NCBI GenBank assembly: GCA_003385635.1
Contig: QQUY01000001.1
Location: forward strand, 1,651,001 to 1,715,000
Origin: Acidobacteriota bacterium
GTDB taxonomy: Bacteria > Acidobacteriota > Blastocatellia > Pyrinomonadales > Pyrinomonadaceae
Length of the DNA: 64,000 bases
Reading direction: 5' to 3'
Below the pieces are notes generated by a model that worked only from the letters and a program-made list of their open reading frames with translations, made no database searches and was not told where the DNA came from. The translations under genes and the position numbers were made by a program. Positions 44,846-53,216 of the stretch are shown one piece after another; the stretch's first letter is position 1, and each line of letters starts with the position of its first letter.

Positions 44846-46010
44846 TCCGGAGTGCGGAATCTATCTCCCTTTCTACCTCGCGGACCGACACATCGTTCCG
44901 GTCGGCCAATTCGCGGACCTGCCCGAATTCAGGCTTCGCGTTAACAACTGCGCCTTCGAATCTCGCGACCTTTATCTCTATGTCGCCATATCGCGTAGGG
45001 AGGGAAACGACTTCCCTTTCAAGGCATTGCCGGGATACATCCCTAAGCCTTAGACCGATCGTCGTGGTCTCGCGAAACAACAACGATTTTAGTTCTTCTT
45101 CCTTTGCAGGTTGGGCGAGGATCGAGATCAGGACCGCTGGGCGGTTCTTCTTCATCTGAATCGCTGTGAACCAGCAATCGAGAGCTCCTTTCTCAAACGC
45201 CTTGTCCATTATGTGCCCAAGAACCTGAGGCGTGGCGTCGTCAATATTCGTCTCTATCAGACGCAGGTTCTCATACGCTTCATCAGCTGTCTCATTCGAT
45301 TCTCCGATCAGAATTCGAAGCACATTCGGAAATTTATCGTATTGCCGTGTACCGGCGCCATAGCCGGTCGACTCGATCTTCATTCGGGGCATAGGCTCTG
45401 ACGCGTTGCACAGCGCAGCGATGATCGCCGCTCCGGTAGGTGTAAGGAGTTCACCATCGACATCTTCGGAGTAAGCTTCAAATCCGGAAAGTAGGCTAGC
45501 TACGGCCGGAGGCGGAACCGGATATTTTCCGTGATCCATTTCGACGAATCCGCTGCCGGTGTGGATTTTCGAAACCGCAAAGCTGTCAATTTTGAGGATT
45601 TCGAAACAAACACATGCCCCGACAATGTCAACGATCGCGTCGAGTGCGCCGACTTCGTGAAAATGAACCTTTCCGATGTCGATCCCGTGAACCTTTGCCT
45701 CGGCCTCGGCGAGCTTGTTAAAGACTGCCGTCGATCTTTCTTTCACCTTTTCGGAAAGACTCGCGTTCTCGATTATCTCGATTATGTCTGAGAGATGCCG
45801 ATGGTGATCCTGTTTCGGGTAAATGACCTCTACGTGAGTGGCGCTGATACCGGCCCTGTTCACCCGCTTAACGGCAAGTTCGACTCCTTCAAGACCAAGA
45901 TTGCCGACTTCCGTCTCCAGGGCTTTTCTGTCAGCTCCTGCATCGAGAAGTGCTCCGAGGATCATGTTGCCGCTCGCACCCGCGAAGCAATCGAAGTAAA
46001 GCTTTCGCAT
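44817..46010 (-). CDS. larC: LarC-type nickel-pincer cofactor (nickel insertion) protein
   Basis: 397 residues from ATG 46010; a TTG at 46028 would add six. LarC is a CTP-dependent cyclometallase that puts nickel into the pyridinium dithiocarboxylate pincer cofactor of lactate racemase and related enzymes. LYFDCFAGASGNMILGALLDAG, the His-rich YPKQDHHRHLSD, HFHEVGALDAIVDIVG and GSGFVEMDHGKYPVPPPA are characteristic. It is a single ORF; in some species larC is split. No larB or larE is near. Confidence 0.9.
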   Translation of the reverse strand: MRKLYFDCFAGASGNMILGALLDAGADRKALETEVGNLGLEGVELAVKRVNRAGISATHVEVIYPKQDHHRHLSDIIEIIENASLSEKVKERSTAVFNKLAEAEAKVHGIDIGKVHFHEVGALDAIVDIVGACVCFEILKIDSFAVSKIHTGSGFVEMDHGKYPVPPPAVASLLSGFEAYSEDVDGELLTPTGAAIIAALCNASEPMPRMKIESTGYGAGTRQYDKFPNVLRILIGESNETADEAYENLRLIETNIDDATPQVLGHIMDKAFEKGALDCWFTAIQMKKNRPAVLISILAQPAKEEELKSLLFRETTTIGLRLRDVSRQCLEREVVSLPTRYGDIEIKVARFEGAVVNAKPEFGQVRELADRNDVSVREVEREIDSALRNENALKAKS

Positions 46011-46163
46011 ACGCGGATTTGACCACAAGGTCTGAAAGAACTCAATGGTAATAATGTCCAGCTCGGCCTTTGAATGTATGCATCGCGTACTTCCGTGTCT
46101 CGATTTCTCTCATAGATCAGGGCACAGGGGCATTATTCCCCTGGAATTACAGGCTTTGGCCAA

Positions 46164-46180
46164 CGGCACGGCGGTTGCAC
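46164..46180 (+). promoter_or_regulatory. Sigma-54-type promoter (-24/-12)
   Basis: cggcacggcggttgcac matches the consensus tggcacgnnnnttgcw at all but the first base: GG at -24, GC at -12 and five bases between ggcac and ttgca. The start of transcription would be near 46190, and a Shine-Dalgarno aaggag sits at 46206-46211. Confidence 0.6.
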
Positions 46181-46222
46181 TTGTAAAGGGTGAGAGCAAA
46201 TCAGAAAGGAGAGTTCTTAATT

Positions 46223-46681
46223 ATGATGGAGAAAGACAAGATCATAGAAAAAGTCAACGAACTTATACAGACAAACAAGGACAGTGAAGAGGGCTTCAAG
46301 ACAGCCGCCGCGAGTGTCGAGGACAATCAGACGACGGCGCTTTTTGAGGAACTTTCAAATCAAAGAGGGCATTTTGCAAGGGAACTGCAGGACATGGTCC
46401 AGCAATTCGGAGGCGAGCCCGCAGAGTCCGGTACGTTCTCCGGCACCTTGAAAAGAGGCTGGATGAACATCAAAACAGCCGTGACCAGTGACGACAAGAC
46501 CGCGGTCCTCAACGAGTGTGAGCGAGCCGAGGACGTGGCCAAGGAAGCGTATGAAGACGCTATGAAGTCAAGGCTGCCGGAGAGCGTATCCGACGTGGTC
46601 AGCAGACAGTATCATCTTGTGAAGGCCGCACACGACAGAGTCAAGGCTCTCAGAGACAGGTCCAGGGCCGCGGCAGGGTAA
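46223..46681 (+). CDS. PA2169/DUF2383-family four-helix protein
   Basis: 152 residues from the ATG at 46223 (or the adjacent 46226); a strong aaggag site lies 11 bases upstream. The helical pattern (KVNELIQTNKDSEEGFKTAAASV, LFEELSNQRGHFARELQDMVQQFGG, KRGWMNIKTAV, AEDVAKEAYEDAMK, QYHLVKAAHDRVKALRD) and the conserved HF in the second helix match DUF2383, ferritin-like proteins of unknown, stress-related function. A sigma-54-like promoter and a good terminator frame this gene, so it is a self-contained unit. Confidence 0.85.
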   Translation: MMEKDKIIEKVNELIQTNKDSEEGFKTAAASVEDNQTTALFEELSNQRGHFARELQDMVQQFGGEPAESGTFSGTLKRGWMNIKTAVTSDDKTAVLNECERAEDVAKEAYEDAMKSRLPESVSDVVSRQYHLVKAAHDRVKALRDRSRAAAG

Positions 46682-46724
46682 AATCCTGCTTGCCCTGTTT
46701 CACCCACCAACTGGGTAATCCAAG

Positions 46725-46755
46725 CCCGCGGGTCGACACCCGCGGGTATTTTTTT
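46725..46755 (+). terminator. Rho-independent terminator after the PA2169-type gene
   Basis: cccgcgggt (46725-46733) pairs with acccgcggg (46738-46746) around cgac, followed by tattttttt. Strong stem and U tract. Confidence 0.9.
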
Positions 46756-46787
46756 CTTCAATCCCTTTAATCCCCTTCATCCCTTTC

Positions 46788-47522
46788 TCATAACTTGGAA
46801 ACGATTTCCCCCGCAGGACCTTTTAACGAAACGTCGCACAAATGACTAAGTGGCGTTTCCTCGGGATTGATCTCTACGAGAAACGCACCCGCGCGTTTCG
46901 CGACTTCCGGCAATGCAGCAGCGGGATAGACCAGTGCTGATGTGCCGATCGTGAAGAAGATGTCGCACAACGCGGCAGCTTCGGCGCCCTTTTCATAGGC
47001 TCCTTCAGGAAGCATCTCGCCAAACAGCACGACATCGGGTCTTACAGGCGATTTACAGACCTTACACATGTCCGGATCGTGCGGCACATCATCGCGGCTC
47101 ATCTGGAACAGCTTCGAACAATTCACACACCGCGACCTGTGTATGTTCCCGTGAACCTCGATCACATCGCGCGAACCCGCTGCCCGGTGCAGACCGTCGA
47201 TGTTCTGAGTTACAAGCGTCAGCGATTCGAAACGCTCCTGCCATTCCGCGATCGCAAAATGTGCCGGATTCGGTTCACAAGCCCTCAGTACGCCGCGTCT
47301 GTAATCAAACCATTCCCAGACAGCGGGAAGATCGCTTCTGACCATCTCTGCGGAAGATATCTTGTCAAATCGCATTCCTTTCCAGACCGCCGTCCCGCCG
47401 CCTCCGCGAAACGTAGGCACTCCAGATTCCGCTGAAATCCCGGCACCTGTTAGAACAGCTATTCTCTTCGCGCTTTTCAACAGGTCCGATACTTTTTCTA
47501 CATCGTTACCTTTTTGCGACAT
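46788..47522 (-). CDS. cobB: Sirtuin, NAD-dependent protein deacylase
   Basis: 244 residues from ATG 47522; an upstream in-frame extension of 86 residues has no sirtuin similarity. GAGISAESGVPTFRG and TQNIDGLHRAAGS form the NAD pocket and the active His; CVNCSKLF...CKVCKSPVRPDVVLFGEMLP gives the zinc Cys set. The desuccinylase-type acyl site (YxxR) reads FDYRR, so Arg is kept and the Tyr is Phe. It deacylates proteins such as acetyl-CoA synthetase. It diverges from argS. Confidence 0.93.
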   Translation of the reverse strand: MSQKGNDVEKVSDLLKSAKRIAVLTGAGISAESGVPTFRGGGGTAVWKGMRFDKISSAEMVRSDLPAVWEWFDYRRGVLRACEPNPAHFAIAEWQERFESLTLVTQNIDGLHRAAGSRDVIEVHGNIHRSRCVNCSKLFQMSRDDVPHDPDMCKVCKSPVRPDVVLFGEMLPEGAYEKGAEAAALCDIFFTIGTSALVYPAAALPEVAKRAGAFLVEINPEETPLSHLCDVSLKGPAGEIVSKL

Positions 47523-47594
47523 CACTTGTAGTGTTTTGAATACTTTATTGTGAAAGCTATACTTTCCCTTCATTTTTTCGGGCTTTCCAAAGAT

Positions 47595-49589
47595 ATGGCT
47601 TTTCTCGATTTTCAGCAAAAACTGACCTCGGCGCTCGCCGATTTCGCGCGCAGTGATCTCGGTGTGGAGCTTGAGAACATCGCCGCCGAAGTTCCTCCCA
47701 AGACCGAGCTTGGCGACCTGGCGTTTCCGGTCGCTTTTGAGCTCGCGAAACTTCTCAAACAAGAAACGGGTGAGAAGCAAAATCCCAGGGCCATAGCGGA
47801 AAAGATCGCTCCCGTCCTCGAATCGTTCGATTTTGTCGGCAAAGTCTCAATCGCGGGACCCGGATACATCAATGTTTATTACGACCGAGCGTCATTTCTC
47901 GCCCGATCGATTAAGACAAAAGAAGAAGCAATCCAAGGCTCGAAGATCTGTGTGGAACACACTTCGGTAAATCCTAACAAGGCGGCGCACATCGGACACG
48001 TAAGGAACTCGGTCCTGGGTGACACCTTTGTCAGGATACTCCGCTCTGCCGGATTTGATGTCGAGATCCAGAATTACATCGATAACACTGGGGTACAGGT
48101 CGCTGACGTCGTCGTCGGCTTTATGCATCTTGAAAAGAAGGACCTGGAGCAGATCAAGGCACTCGATGAGCAGCTGAAAGAGGAAGGAATTTCATTCGAT
48201 TTCTACTGCTGGGACTTGTACACAAAAGTCGGACTCGCCTATCAGGATGACGAATCGCTCAAAGAAAAACGTGCTGAAACTCTCCACCTGATCGAAGAAG
48301 GCGGCAATGAAACCGCTGAACTGGCAGACTATGTTGCCACACGCAACGTCGAATGCATTCTCGACACGATGGAGCGGCTCTCGATCCGTTACGACCTTCT
48401 TCCCAGAGAATCTGAGATCCTGCATCTCCATTTCTGGGAAAAGGCCTTCACAATGATGAAGGAGCGCGGTGCGATCCGCCTTGAAGAGAAAGGCAAAAAT
48501 GCCGGCTGTTGGGTTATGCCCTTCGAATCGCACGAAGGCAGTGACGAGCACGACACCGACAAGATCCTTGTACGTTCGAACGGGACCGTCACCTATACCG
48601 GCAAAGACATCGCTTACCAGATGTGGAAGCTCGGCCTTCTTGGTCTCGATTTCCGGTACAGACATTTTACGACCTACGAGAATGGCCAGGATGTTTGGAT
48701 CACGACCTCCAAAGAGATGAACGACCAGGCCGGACTTCCGGAATTCGGGCGCGCCGAGAAGGTCTACAACGTGATCGACACCAGACAGTCTTATCCGCAA
48801 GAGGTTGTAAAGAAGGGAGTTGCCTTAATCTTTCCGGAGCGCGGAGAGGATGCCAGCGTGCATCTCAGCTACGAAATGGTCGCGCTTTCGCCTTCCGCGG
48901 CCGAAGAATTGGGATTTGAGCTCAGTGACGAGGACCGTTCGAAGTCCTTTGTCGAGATGTCCGGAAGAAAAGGGCTAGGAGTAAAGGCCGACGATCTGAT
49001 CGACCGGCTCGAAAAAGACGCGTTCAACGAGGTCGAGTCTAGGCATCCGGACATTTCGGACGATGAGAAGAAAGCGATCTCGCATCAGATCGCGGTCGGC
49101 GCCCTGCGCTACTTCCTGCTCAAGTTTACGAAAAACACTGTCGTCGTTTTTGATTTTAAAGAGGCGCTCTCGTTCGAAGGCGAGACCGGTGTCTATTGCC
49201 AGTACACTGCGGTTCGAGCAAATTCGATCTTTCGAAAGCTAAAGGACGAAGACGTCACAAATGCTTCGAGGATGATCTTGGAAAAGCGTGACGCAGTGAA
49301 TGCGCTTTTCGAGAGTGATGAAGGTGAAGGCATATGGCCGGTTGCGGCGTTATCGGCAAGGCTTGAGGAGACGATCGCCCAATCCGTTGCGACGGCGGAA
49401 CCCGCGACGCTCGCAAGATACGCGTTCAACCTTTCAAAGGCATTCAATCTTTTTTACCATCATCACAGAATCATCGATGAGAAAGATCCTGTAAAACGTG
49501 CCGTTCTGATCTCAGTCGCGGACCGTTCTCGAACCGCTCTGACCGAGACTCTCGCTACTTTGGGCATCCGCGTACCGGAGAGAATGTAA
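47595..49589 (+). CDS. argS: Arginyl-tRNA synthetase
   Basis: 664 residues from ATG 47595; an ORF start at 47550 would add 15 unconserved residues. Class I aaRS: N-terminal Add1-type domain (PKTELGDLAFPVAFELAKL), HTSVNPNKAAHIGHVRNSVLGD (HIGH), GKDIAYQMWKLGLL, and MSGRKGLGVKADDLIDRL in place of KMSKS. The C-terminal DALR domain (about 545-664) carries the anticodon-binding part. Its stop lies 9 bases before the putative trp promoter. Confidence 0.95.
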   Translation: MAFLDFQQKLTSALADFARSDLGVELENIAAEVPPKTELGDLAFPVAFELAKLLKQETGEKQNPRAIAEKIAPVLESFDFVGKVSIAGPGYINVYYDRASFLARSIKTKEEAIQGSKICVEHTSVNPNKAAHIGHVRNSVLGDTFVRILRSAGFDVEIQNYIDNTGVQVADVVVGFMHLEKKDLEQIKALDEQLKEEGISFDFYCWDLYTKVGLAYQDDESLKEKRAETLHLIEEGGNETAELADYVATRNVECILDTMERLSIRYDLLPRESEILHLHFWEKAFTMMKERGAIRLEEKGKNAGCWVMPFESHEGSDEHDTDKILVRSNGTVTYTGKDIAYQMWKLGLLGLDFRYRHFTTYENGQDVWITTSKEMNDQAGLPEFGRAEKVYNVIDTRQSYPQEVVKKGVALIFPERGEDASVHLSYEMVALSPSAAEELGFELSDEDRSKSFVEMSGRKGLGVKADDLIDRLEKDAFNEVESRHPDISDDEKKAISHQIAVGALRYFLLKFTKNTVVVFDFKEALSFEGETGVYCQYTAVRANSIFRKLKDEDVTNASRMILEKRDAVNALFESDEGEGIWPVAALSARLEETIAQSVATAEPATLARYAFNLSKAFNLFYHHHRIIDEKDPVKRAVLISVADRSRTALTETLATLGIRVPERM

Positions 49590-49597
49590 GTCGGAGA

Positions 49598-49628
49598 TTG
49601 ACAGTTTCGGCAGGCGTCTGTTAACAAT
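49598..49628 (+). promoter_or_regulatory. Putative promoter of the trp operon
   Basis: A perfect -35 ttgaca (49598-49603) is followed after 19 bases by aacaat (49623-49628, four of six matches). Initiation about 7 bases later falls on or next to the leader-ORF ATG (49636), which would make the leader RNA almost leaderless. Confidence 0.5.
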
Positions 49629-49635
49629 ATCTGAA

Positions 49636-49734
49636 ATGAACATTGCGGACCGCAGAACTCAAGATTCCTTCGAATGGCTTTGGCAAATGCATGATAGCCA
49701 TCAGATGGTGTCGTCCGCAAAGCGTACCCTTTAA
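49636..49734 (+). CDS. trpL: Putative trp leader peptide
   Basis: A 32-codon ORF (MNIADRRTQDSFEWLWQMHD then 12 more) with two Trp codons, W14 and W16, at 49675-49683. It ends before a strong terminator hairpin that precedes trpE. No Shine-Dalgarno site is seen, but the putative -10 would start RNA at its ATG, so leaderless translation is possible. Two Trp in a 32-residue peptide directly upstream of trpE is the basis for the call. Confidence 0.6.
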   Translation: MNIADRRTQDSFEWLWQMHDSHQMVSSAKRTL

Positions 49735-49795
49735 GGATTCGCACAATTAGAACGAAAGCACACACCATCGGAAGACACCGGTGGTGTTTTTGTTT
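49643..49795 (+). promoter_or_regulatory. trp attenuator: terminator hairpin and competing antiterminator
   Basis: Terminator: acaccatcgg (49762-49771) pairs with ccggtggtgt (49778-49787) around aagaca, then ttttgttt runs into the trpE ATG. Antiterminator: gatggtgt (49704-49711), inside the leader ORF downstream of the Trp codons, is perfectly complementary to acaccatc (49762-49769). Further pairing: ttgcggac (49643-49650) with gtccgcaa (49713-49720), and atggct (49674-49679, over the first Trp codon) with agccat (49696-49701). Ribosome stalling at Trp codons would open the latter and favour the antiterminator. Pairing logic is inference. Confidence 0.65.
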
Positions 49796-51340
49796 ATGTA
49801 CGCTTCACAAGATCAGGAAATCGATAGTCTTGCGAGCCTTTTCGGAAAGGCGGACGTGGTTCCAGTAATCACCCGCATGCCGGGCGATCTGCTTACGCCT
49901 CTAGCGGCGTATTGTGCGCTCTCGGAAGGCAACGAACGATCATTCCTGTTCGAATCCGTCGAGGGTGGCGAACATTTGGCTCGCTACTCGTTTATCGGCG
50001 CGGACCCGGTCCTGAGTGTGCGCGATGAAGGCTCTGAGCTGAGAATCACCAATGAAGGCGTCGAAAGCACTTCAAAGGGCTCGATCCTCGCATTTCTAAG
50101 GGAATCACTACCCAGACTAACTTTTCCAGATTTTGACGACCTCCCCCTTTTTCTCGGCGGAGCAGTCGGGTTTCTGGATTTTAATATCTCGCGAGAGATC
50201 GAACCTGTGCTTTCCGGAACCGGTAATGATCGGGAAGGACGTGTCGGATCTGAGTTCATGTTCTTCAGGCATGTTGTCGCCTTCGATCACGTCAAGCAGG
50301 CGATAAATCTTGTTTCACTGGTCTTCTCTGAAAACGCTCGGAACGGAGCCGGATTCAGGTCACTGATCGTCGAGGCATATCGTCAGAACGAGCGCACAGC
50401 TGCGAAGTTATCGAAAGGATTCGGACCAGCCCGATCGGACAAGGTACGCAGGAACGCGCAGGCGAGCTTCGATTCGAATTTTTCGAAGGAGGAGTTTGAG
50501 GGTTCCGTCCGAAAGATAAAAGAACTGATAGCCGCCGGCGAGTGTTACCAGGTGGTTCTGTCGCAGTGTTTTTCAAAACAGACGACCGCCACGTCGGTTG
50601 AGCTCTACCGCGCTCTCAGATCGCTTAACCCTTCACCGTATATGTTCCTGATGGATCTCGGGAGCCGCTCAGTGATCGGCGCTTCTCCCGAAATGCTTGT
50701 TCGATGCAGGGGCGACAAACTTGAATACCGGCCGATTGCCGGCACAAGACCGCGCGGAAAGTCCCGGTCTGAAGATGAAGCGCTCGCCGACGAAATGCTG
50801 GCAGATGAAAAGGAACTCTCCGAGCATAGAATGCTCGTTGATCTTGGAAGAAACGATCTTGGGAGGGTGTCTGAGTACGGTTCGGTCGTGATCGACGATC
50901 TGATGAGTGTCGAGAAGTTCTCTCACGTCCAGCACATCACAAGTTCGGTATCTTCCACGTTGAGGAGAGGACTTGACGGGTTTCACGCTCTAGCTTCCTG
51001 CTTCCCTGCCGGCACCGTTTCAGGGGCTCCGAAAGTTCGGGCAATGGAGATCATTTCGGAACTTGAGCCGACGGAACGTGGGATCTATTCCGGAGCAGTC
51101 GGATATTTTGACCATCAGGGAAATCTCGACACTTGTATCGCTATCAGAACTATCTATCTCGAAAACGGGATGGTGAAGATCCAGGCCGGCGCCGGCATCG
51201 TCGCTGATTCGGTTCCGGAGAAGGAATTTGAGGAGACGGTTCACAAGGCGAGGGCTCTTATGAAGGCGGTTGAGATGGCAGAAGGCGGCCGCTTTGCGAT
51301 CGGTCGACGAAATGATTCCGGGGAGGCAGTCGGAGTATGA
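49796..51340 (+). CDS. trpE: Anthranilate synthase component I
   Basis: 514 residues from ATG 49796; a GTG start at 49781 would lie inside the terminator arm. It converts chorismate to anthranilate. The Trp feedback pocket appears as FLFESVEGGE (LLES in enterics). The catalytic barrel shows ASPEMLVRCRGDKLEYRPIAGTRPRG, EHRMLVDLGRNDLGRV, FPAGTVSGAPKVRAMEII and GIYSGAVGYFDHQGNLDTCIAIRT. There is no glutaminase domain. It opens the operon; its stop overlaps trpD (ATGA). Confidence 0.95.
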   Translation: MYASQDQEIDSLASLFGKADVVPVITRMPGDLLTPLAAYCALSEGNERSFLFESVEGGEHLARYSFIGADPVLSVRDEGSELRITNEGVESTSKGSILAFLRESLPRLTFPDFDDLPLFLGGAVGFLDFNISREIEPVLSGTGNDREGRVGSEFMFFRHVVAFDHVKQAINLVSLVFSENARNGAGFRSLIVEAYRQNERTAAKLSKGFGPARSDKVRRNAQASFDSNFSKEEFEGSVRKIKELIAAGECYQVVLSQCFSKQTTATSVELYRALRSLNPSPYMFLMDLGSRSVIGASPEMLVRCRGDKLEYRPIAGTRPRGKSRSEDEALADEMLADEKELSEHRMLVDLGRNDLGRVSEYGSVVIDDLMSVEKFSHVQHITSSVSSTLRRGLDGFHALASCFPAGTVSGAPKVRAMEIISELEPTERGIYSGAVGYFDHQGNLDTCIAIRTIYLENGMVKIQAGAGIVADSVPEKEFEETVHKARALMKAVEMAEGGRFAIGRRNDSGEAVGV

Positions 51341-52368
51341 AGGTTTCCAACCAGACCTATTCGATCAATGGCTTCTTGCGGATGATCGGGGACGGTCGGG
51401 ATCTTGCATCTGAAGAGGCTGCGGTCCTTTTCGACCTTTTGCGGGCCGAAACCCGCATAGAAAAGCTCATTGAACTTCTAAACGCTTGGAGAGAAAAAGG
51501 ATACACGTCCACGGAGATCGCCTCGTGTGCCTCGATTCTCCGAAGAGAGGTCAAGAGAGTGGCTTGCAGACATGATTCGTTCATCGATGTTGTAGGTACA
51601 GGCGGAAGCCGGGTAAAGACGTTCAATGTTTCGACTGCGGCGGCCCTTGTCGCTGCCGGCGCTGGGCTGCCGGTCGCAAAGCACGGAAACCGAGCGGCTT
51701 CGAGCAAAACAGGCAGCGCTGACGCGCTTTCAGAACTCGGCGTGTCACTCACCGCAGATTCAGAAGCCGCCGGAATGAGCCTGAACGAAAGCGGGATCTG
51801 TTTTATGTTTGCGCCGCATTTTCACAACCTTACAAAAGAGCTTGCTGTGGCAAGAAAGCAAGTTGGAACACCTACGATCTTCAACCTTTTGGGGCCCATT
51901 GCAAATCCTGCGGGCGCTCCATTTCAACTGATCGGAATCTGGGAGGGTTCATTCTCGGGGATCTATGCTGAGGCAATTCGCTCTCTCGGAACAAAACGGA
52001 CCTGGATCGTACATGGATCGGACGGCCTCGACGAAATCACGCTTTCGGGACCGACCCGGGTCACCGAGATCAACGAGAGAGGCGTCAATCATTTCAAAGT
52101 GTCGCCGTCCGATTTCGGATTAAAAGATTCTTCGACCGATCGCCTTCGAGTTAGCACTCCGAAAGAAAGTGCACAATTGGTGCGCGCTGTGATAGAGGGC
52201 TATGAAAACGGTCCTGCAAGGGATCTGGTGGTAATGAATGCCGGGGCTGCGCTCTTTATTGCGGACATCGTGAAAGATCTAAGGGAAGGGCGGGCACTCG
52301 CTGAGGAGAGCCTGCGTTCTGGCAAAGCGGCGGAGAAACTGAAAGTGCTGCGAGGTGAGACAGACTAA
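51337..52368 (+). CDS. trpD: Anthranilate phosphoribosyltransferase
   Basis: 343 residues. It joins anthranilate to PRPP. DVVGTGGSRVKTFNVSTAAALVAAGAGLPVAKHGNRAASSKTGSAD covers the PRPP/substrate motif; GPIANPAGAPFQLIG and VVHGSDGLDEITLSG-like IVHGSDGLDEITL are standard. No TrpG glutaminase is fused. The ATG overlaps trpE's stop; gggagg lies about 10 bases before. Confidence 0.96.
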   Translation: MKVSNQTYSINGFLRMIGDGRDLASEEAAVLFDLLRAETRIEKLIELLNAWREKGYTSTEIASCASILRREVKRVACRHDSFIDVVGTGGSRVKTFNVSTAAALVAAGAGLPVAKHGNRAASSKTGSADALSELGVSLTADSEAAGMSLNESGICFMFAPHFHNLTKELAVARKQVGTPTIFNLLGPIANPAGAPFQLIGIWEGSFSGIYAEAIRSLGTKRTWIVHGSDGLDEITLSGPTRVTEINERGVNHFKVSPSDFGLKDSSTDRLRVSTPKESAQLVRAVIEGYENGPARDLVVMNAGAALFIADIVKDLREGRALAEESLRSGKAAEKLKVLRGETD

Positions 52369-52370
52369 AA

Positions 52371-53192
52371 ATGAGTGCTCCCTCGATTCTCCAAAAGATT
52401 TTCGAATCAAAGCGGCTTTCGGTCGAAAGGACGAAGAGCACGATACCGACCGAGGACCTGATGATCCAACTGAATCTCGTCAAACTGAGAGAGGCTGGGG
52501 TTGTTCGTGCCAAACTCTCGGAAGCGGTAAGCAGGATGGACCGCGTCAACATCATTGCAGAGTTCAAACGCGCGTCGCCATCGAAAGGGGTGATCAACGA
52601 CTCCGTCAGTCCTGTCGAAAGGGCGAAGGAGTATGAGCGAGCTGGTGCGGCGGCTGTTTCGGTTTTGACTGAAGAGGAACACTTTGACGGATGTTCAGAA
52701 GACCTCGCATCGGTTAGAAACAATGTTTCGATCCCGATCCTCCGGAAGGACTTCATTTTTGATCCCTATCAGATCTATGAATCGAAGGTTTTAGGGGCAA
52801 GCGCATTGCTGCTGATCGCCGCGATGCTTGAGGACGACAAGATCGCGGAACTGCTGGATCTGTCGAGATCTTTCGATCTGGAAGTTTTGATAGAAGTTCA
52901 CAATGAGAAGGAGTTAGAGCGTGCAATATCGCTAGGGGCCGATCTGATCGGTGTAAACAACCGTGACCTGAACACATTCGAGGTTTCGCTCGATCACTCC
53001 AGGCGTTTGATCCGGCACAAGCCTGAAGGTGTTCTGATGATCTCCGAGAGCGGACTCAGCACGCCAGAACAGATCGTAGAATTGCGGGAGCTTGGTTTCG
53101 ACGGCTTTCTGATCGGCGAAGCGCTGATGATAGGGGGAGAAAACAGGATAGGCAGGATGATTAGGATGTTTTCAAATTACATTGACCAATGA
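52371..53192 (+). CDS. trpC: Indole-3-glycerol phosphate synthase
   Basis: 273 residues. [90 protein letters not shown] and [12 protein letters not shown] are the family signatures. It follows trpD by 2 bp. Its last codons and stop are part of a 7-bp tandem array that also contains the TrpF-TrpB start. Confidence 0.96.
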   Translation: MSAPSILQKIFESKRLSVERTKSTIPTEDLMIQLNLVKLREAGVVRAKLSEAVSRMDRVNIIAEFKRASPSKGVINDSVSPVERAKEYERAGAAAVSVLTEEEHFDGCSEDLASVRNNVSIPILRKDFIFDPYQIYESKVLGASALLLIAAMLEDDKIAELLDLSRSFDLEVLIEVHNEKELERAISLGADLIGVNNRDLNTFEVSLDHSRRLIRHKPEGVLMISESGLSTPEQIVELRELGFDGFLIGEALMIGGENRIGRMIRMFSNYIDQ

Positions 53193-53216
53193 TCATCGAG
53201 CAATGAGCATTGTGAG
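53182..53216 (+). repeat. 7-bp array at the trpC / trpF-trpB junction
   Basis: Units attgacc, aatgatc, atcgagc, aatgagc, attgtga (five 7-bp units) span the trpC stop and the start of the trpF-trpB gene (ATG 53203). The units resemble those at 27904 and 59839. An in-frame TTG at 53182 lies within the array and is not taken as the start. Confidence 0.55.

Noticed and set aside
47523..47780. 86-residue N-terminal extension of the sirtuin
   Set aside because: The extension runs into the argS start region, has no sirtuin pattern, and the ATG at 47522 fits the family.
48192..48800. 202-codon minus-strand ORF in argS
   Set aside because: It is a shadow of the argS frame, which has the HIGH and KMSKS-like motifs.
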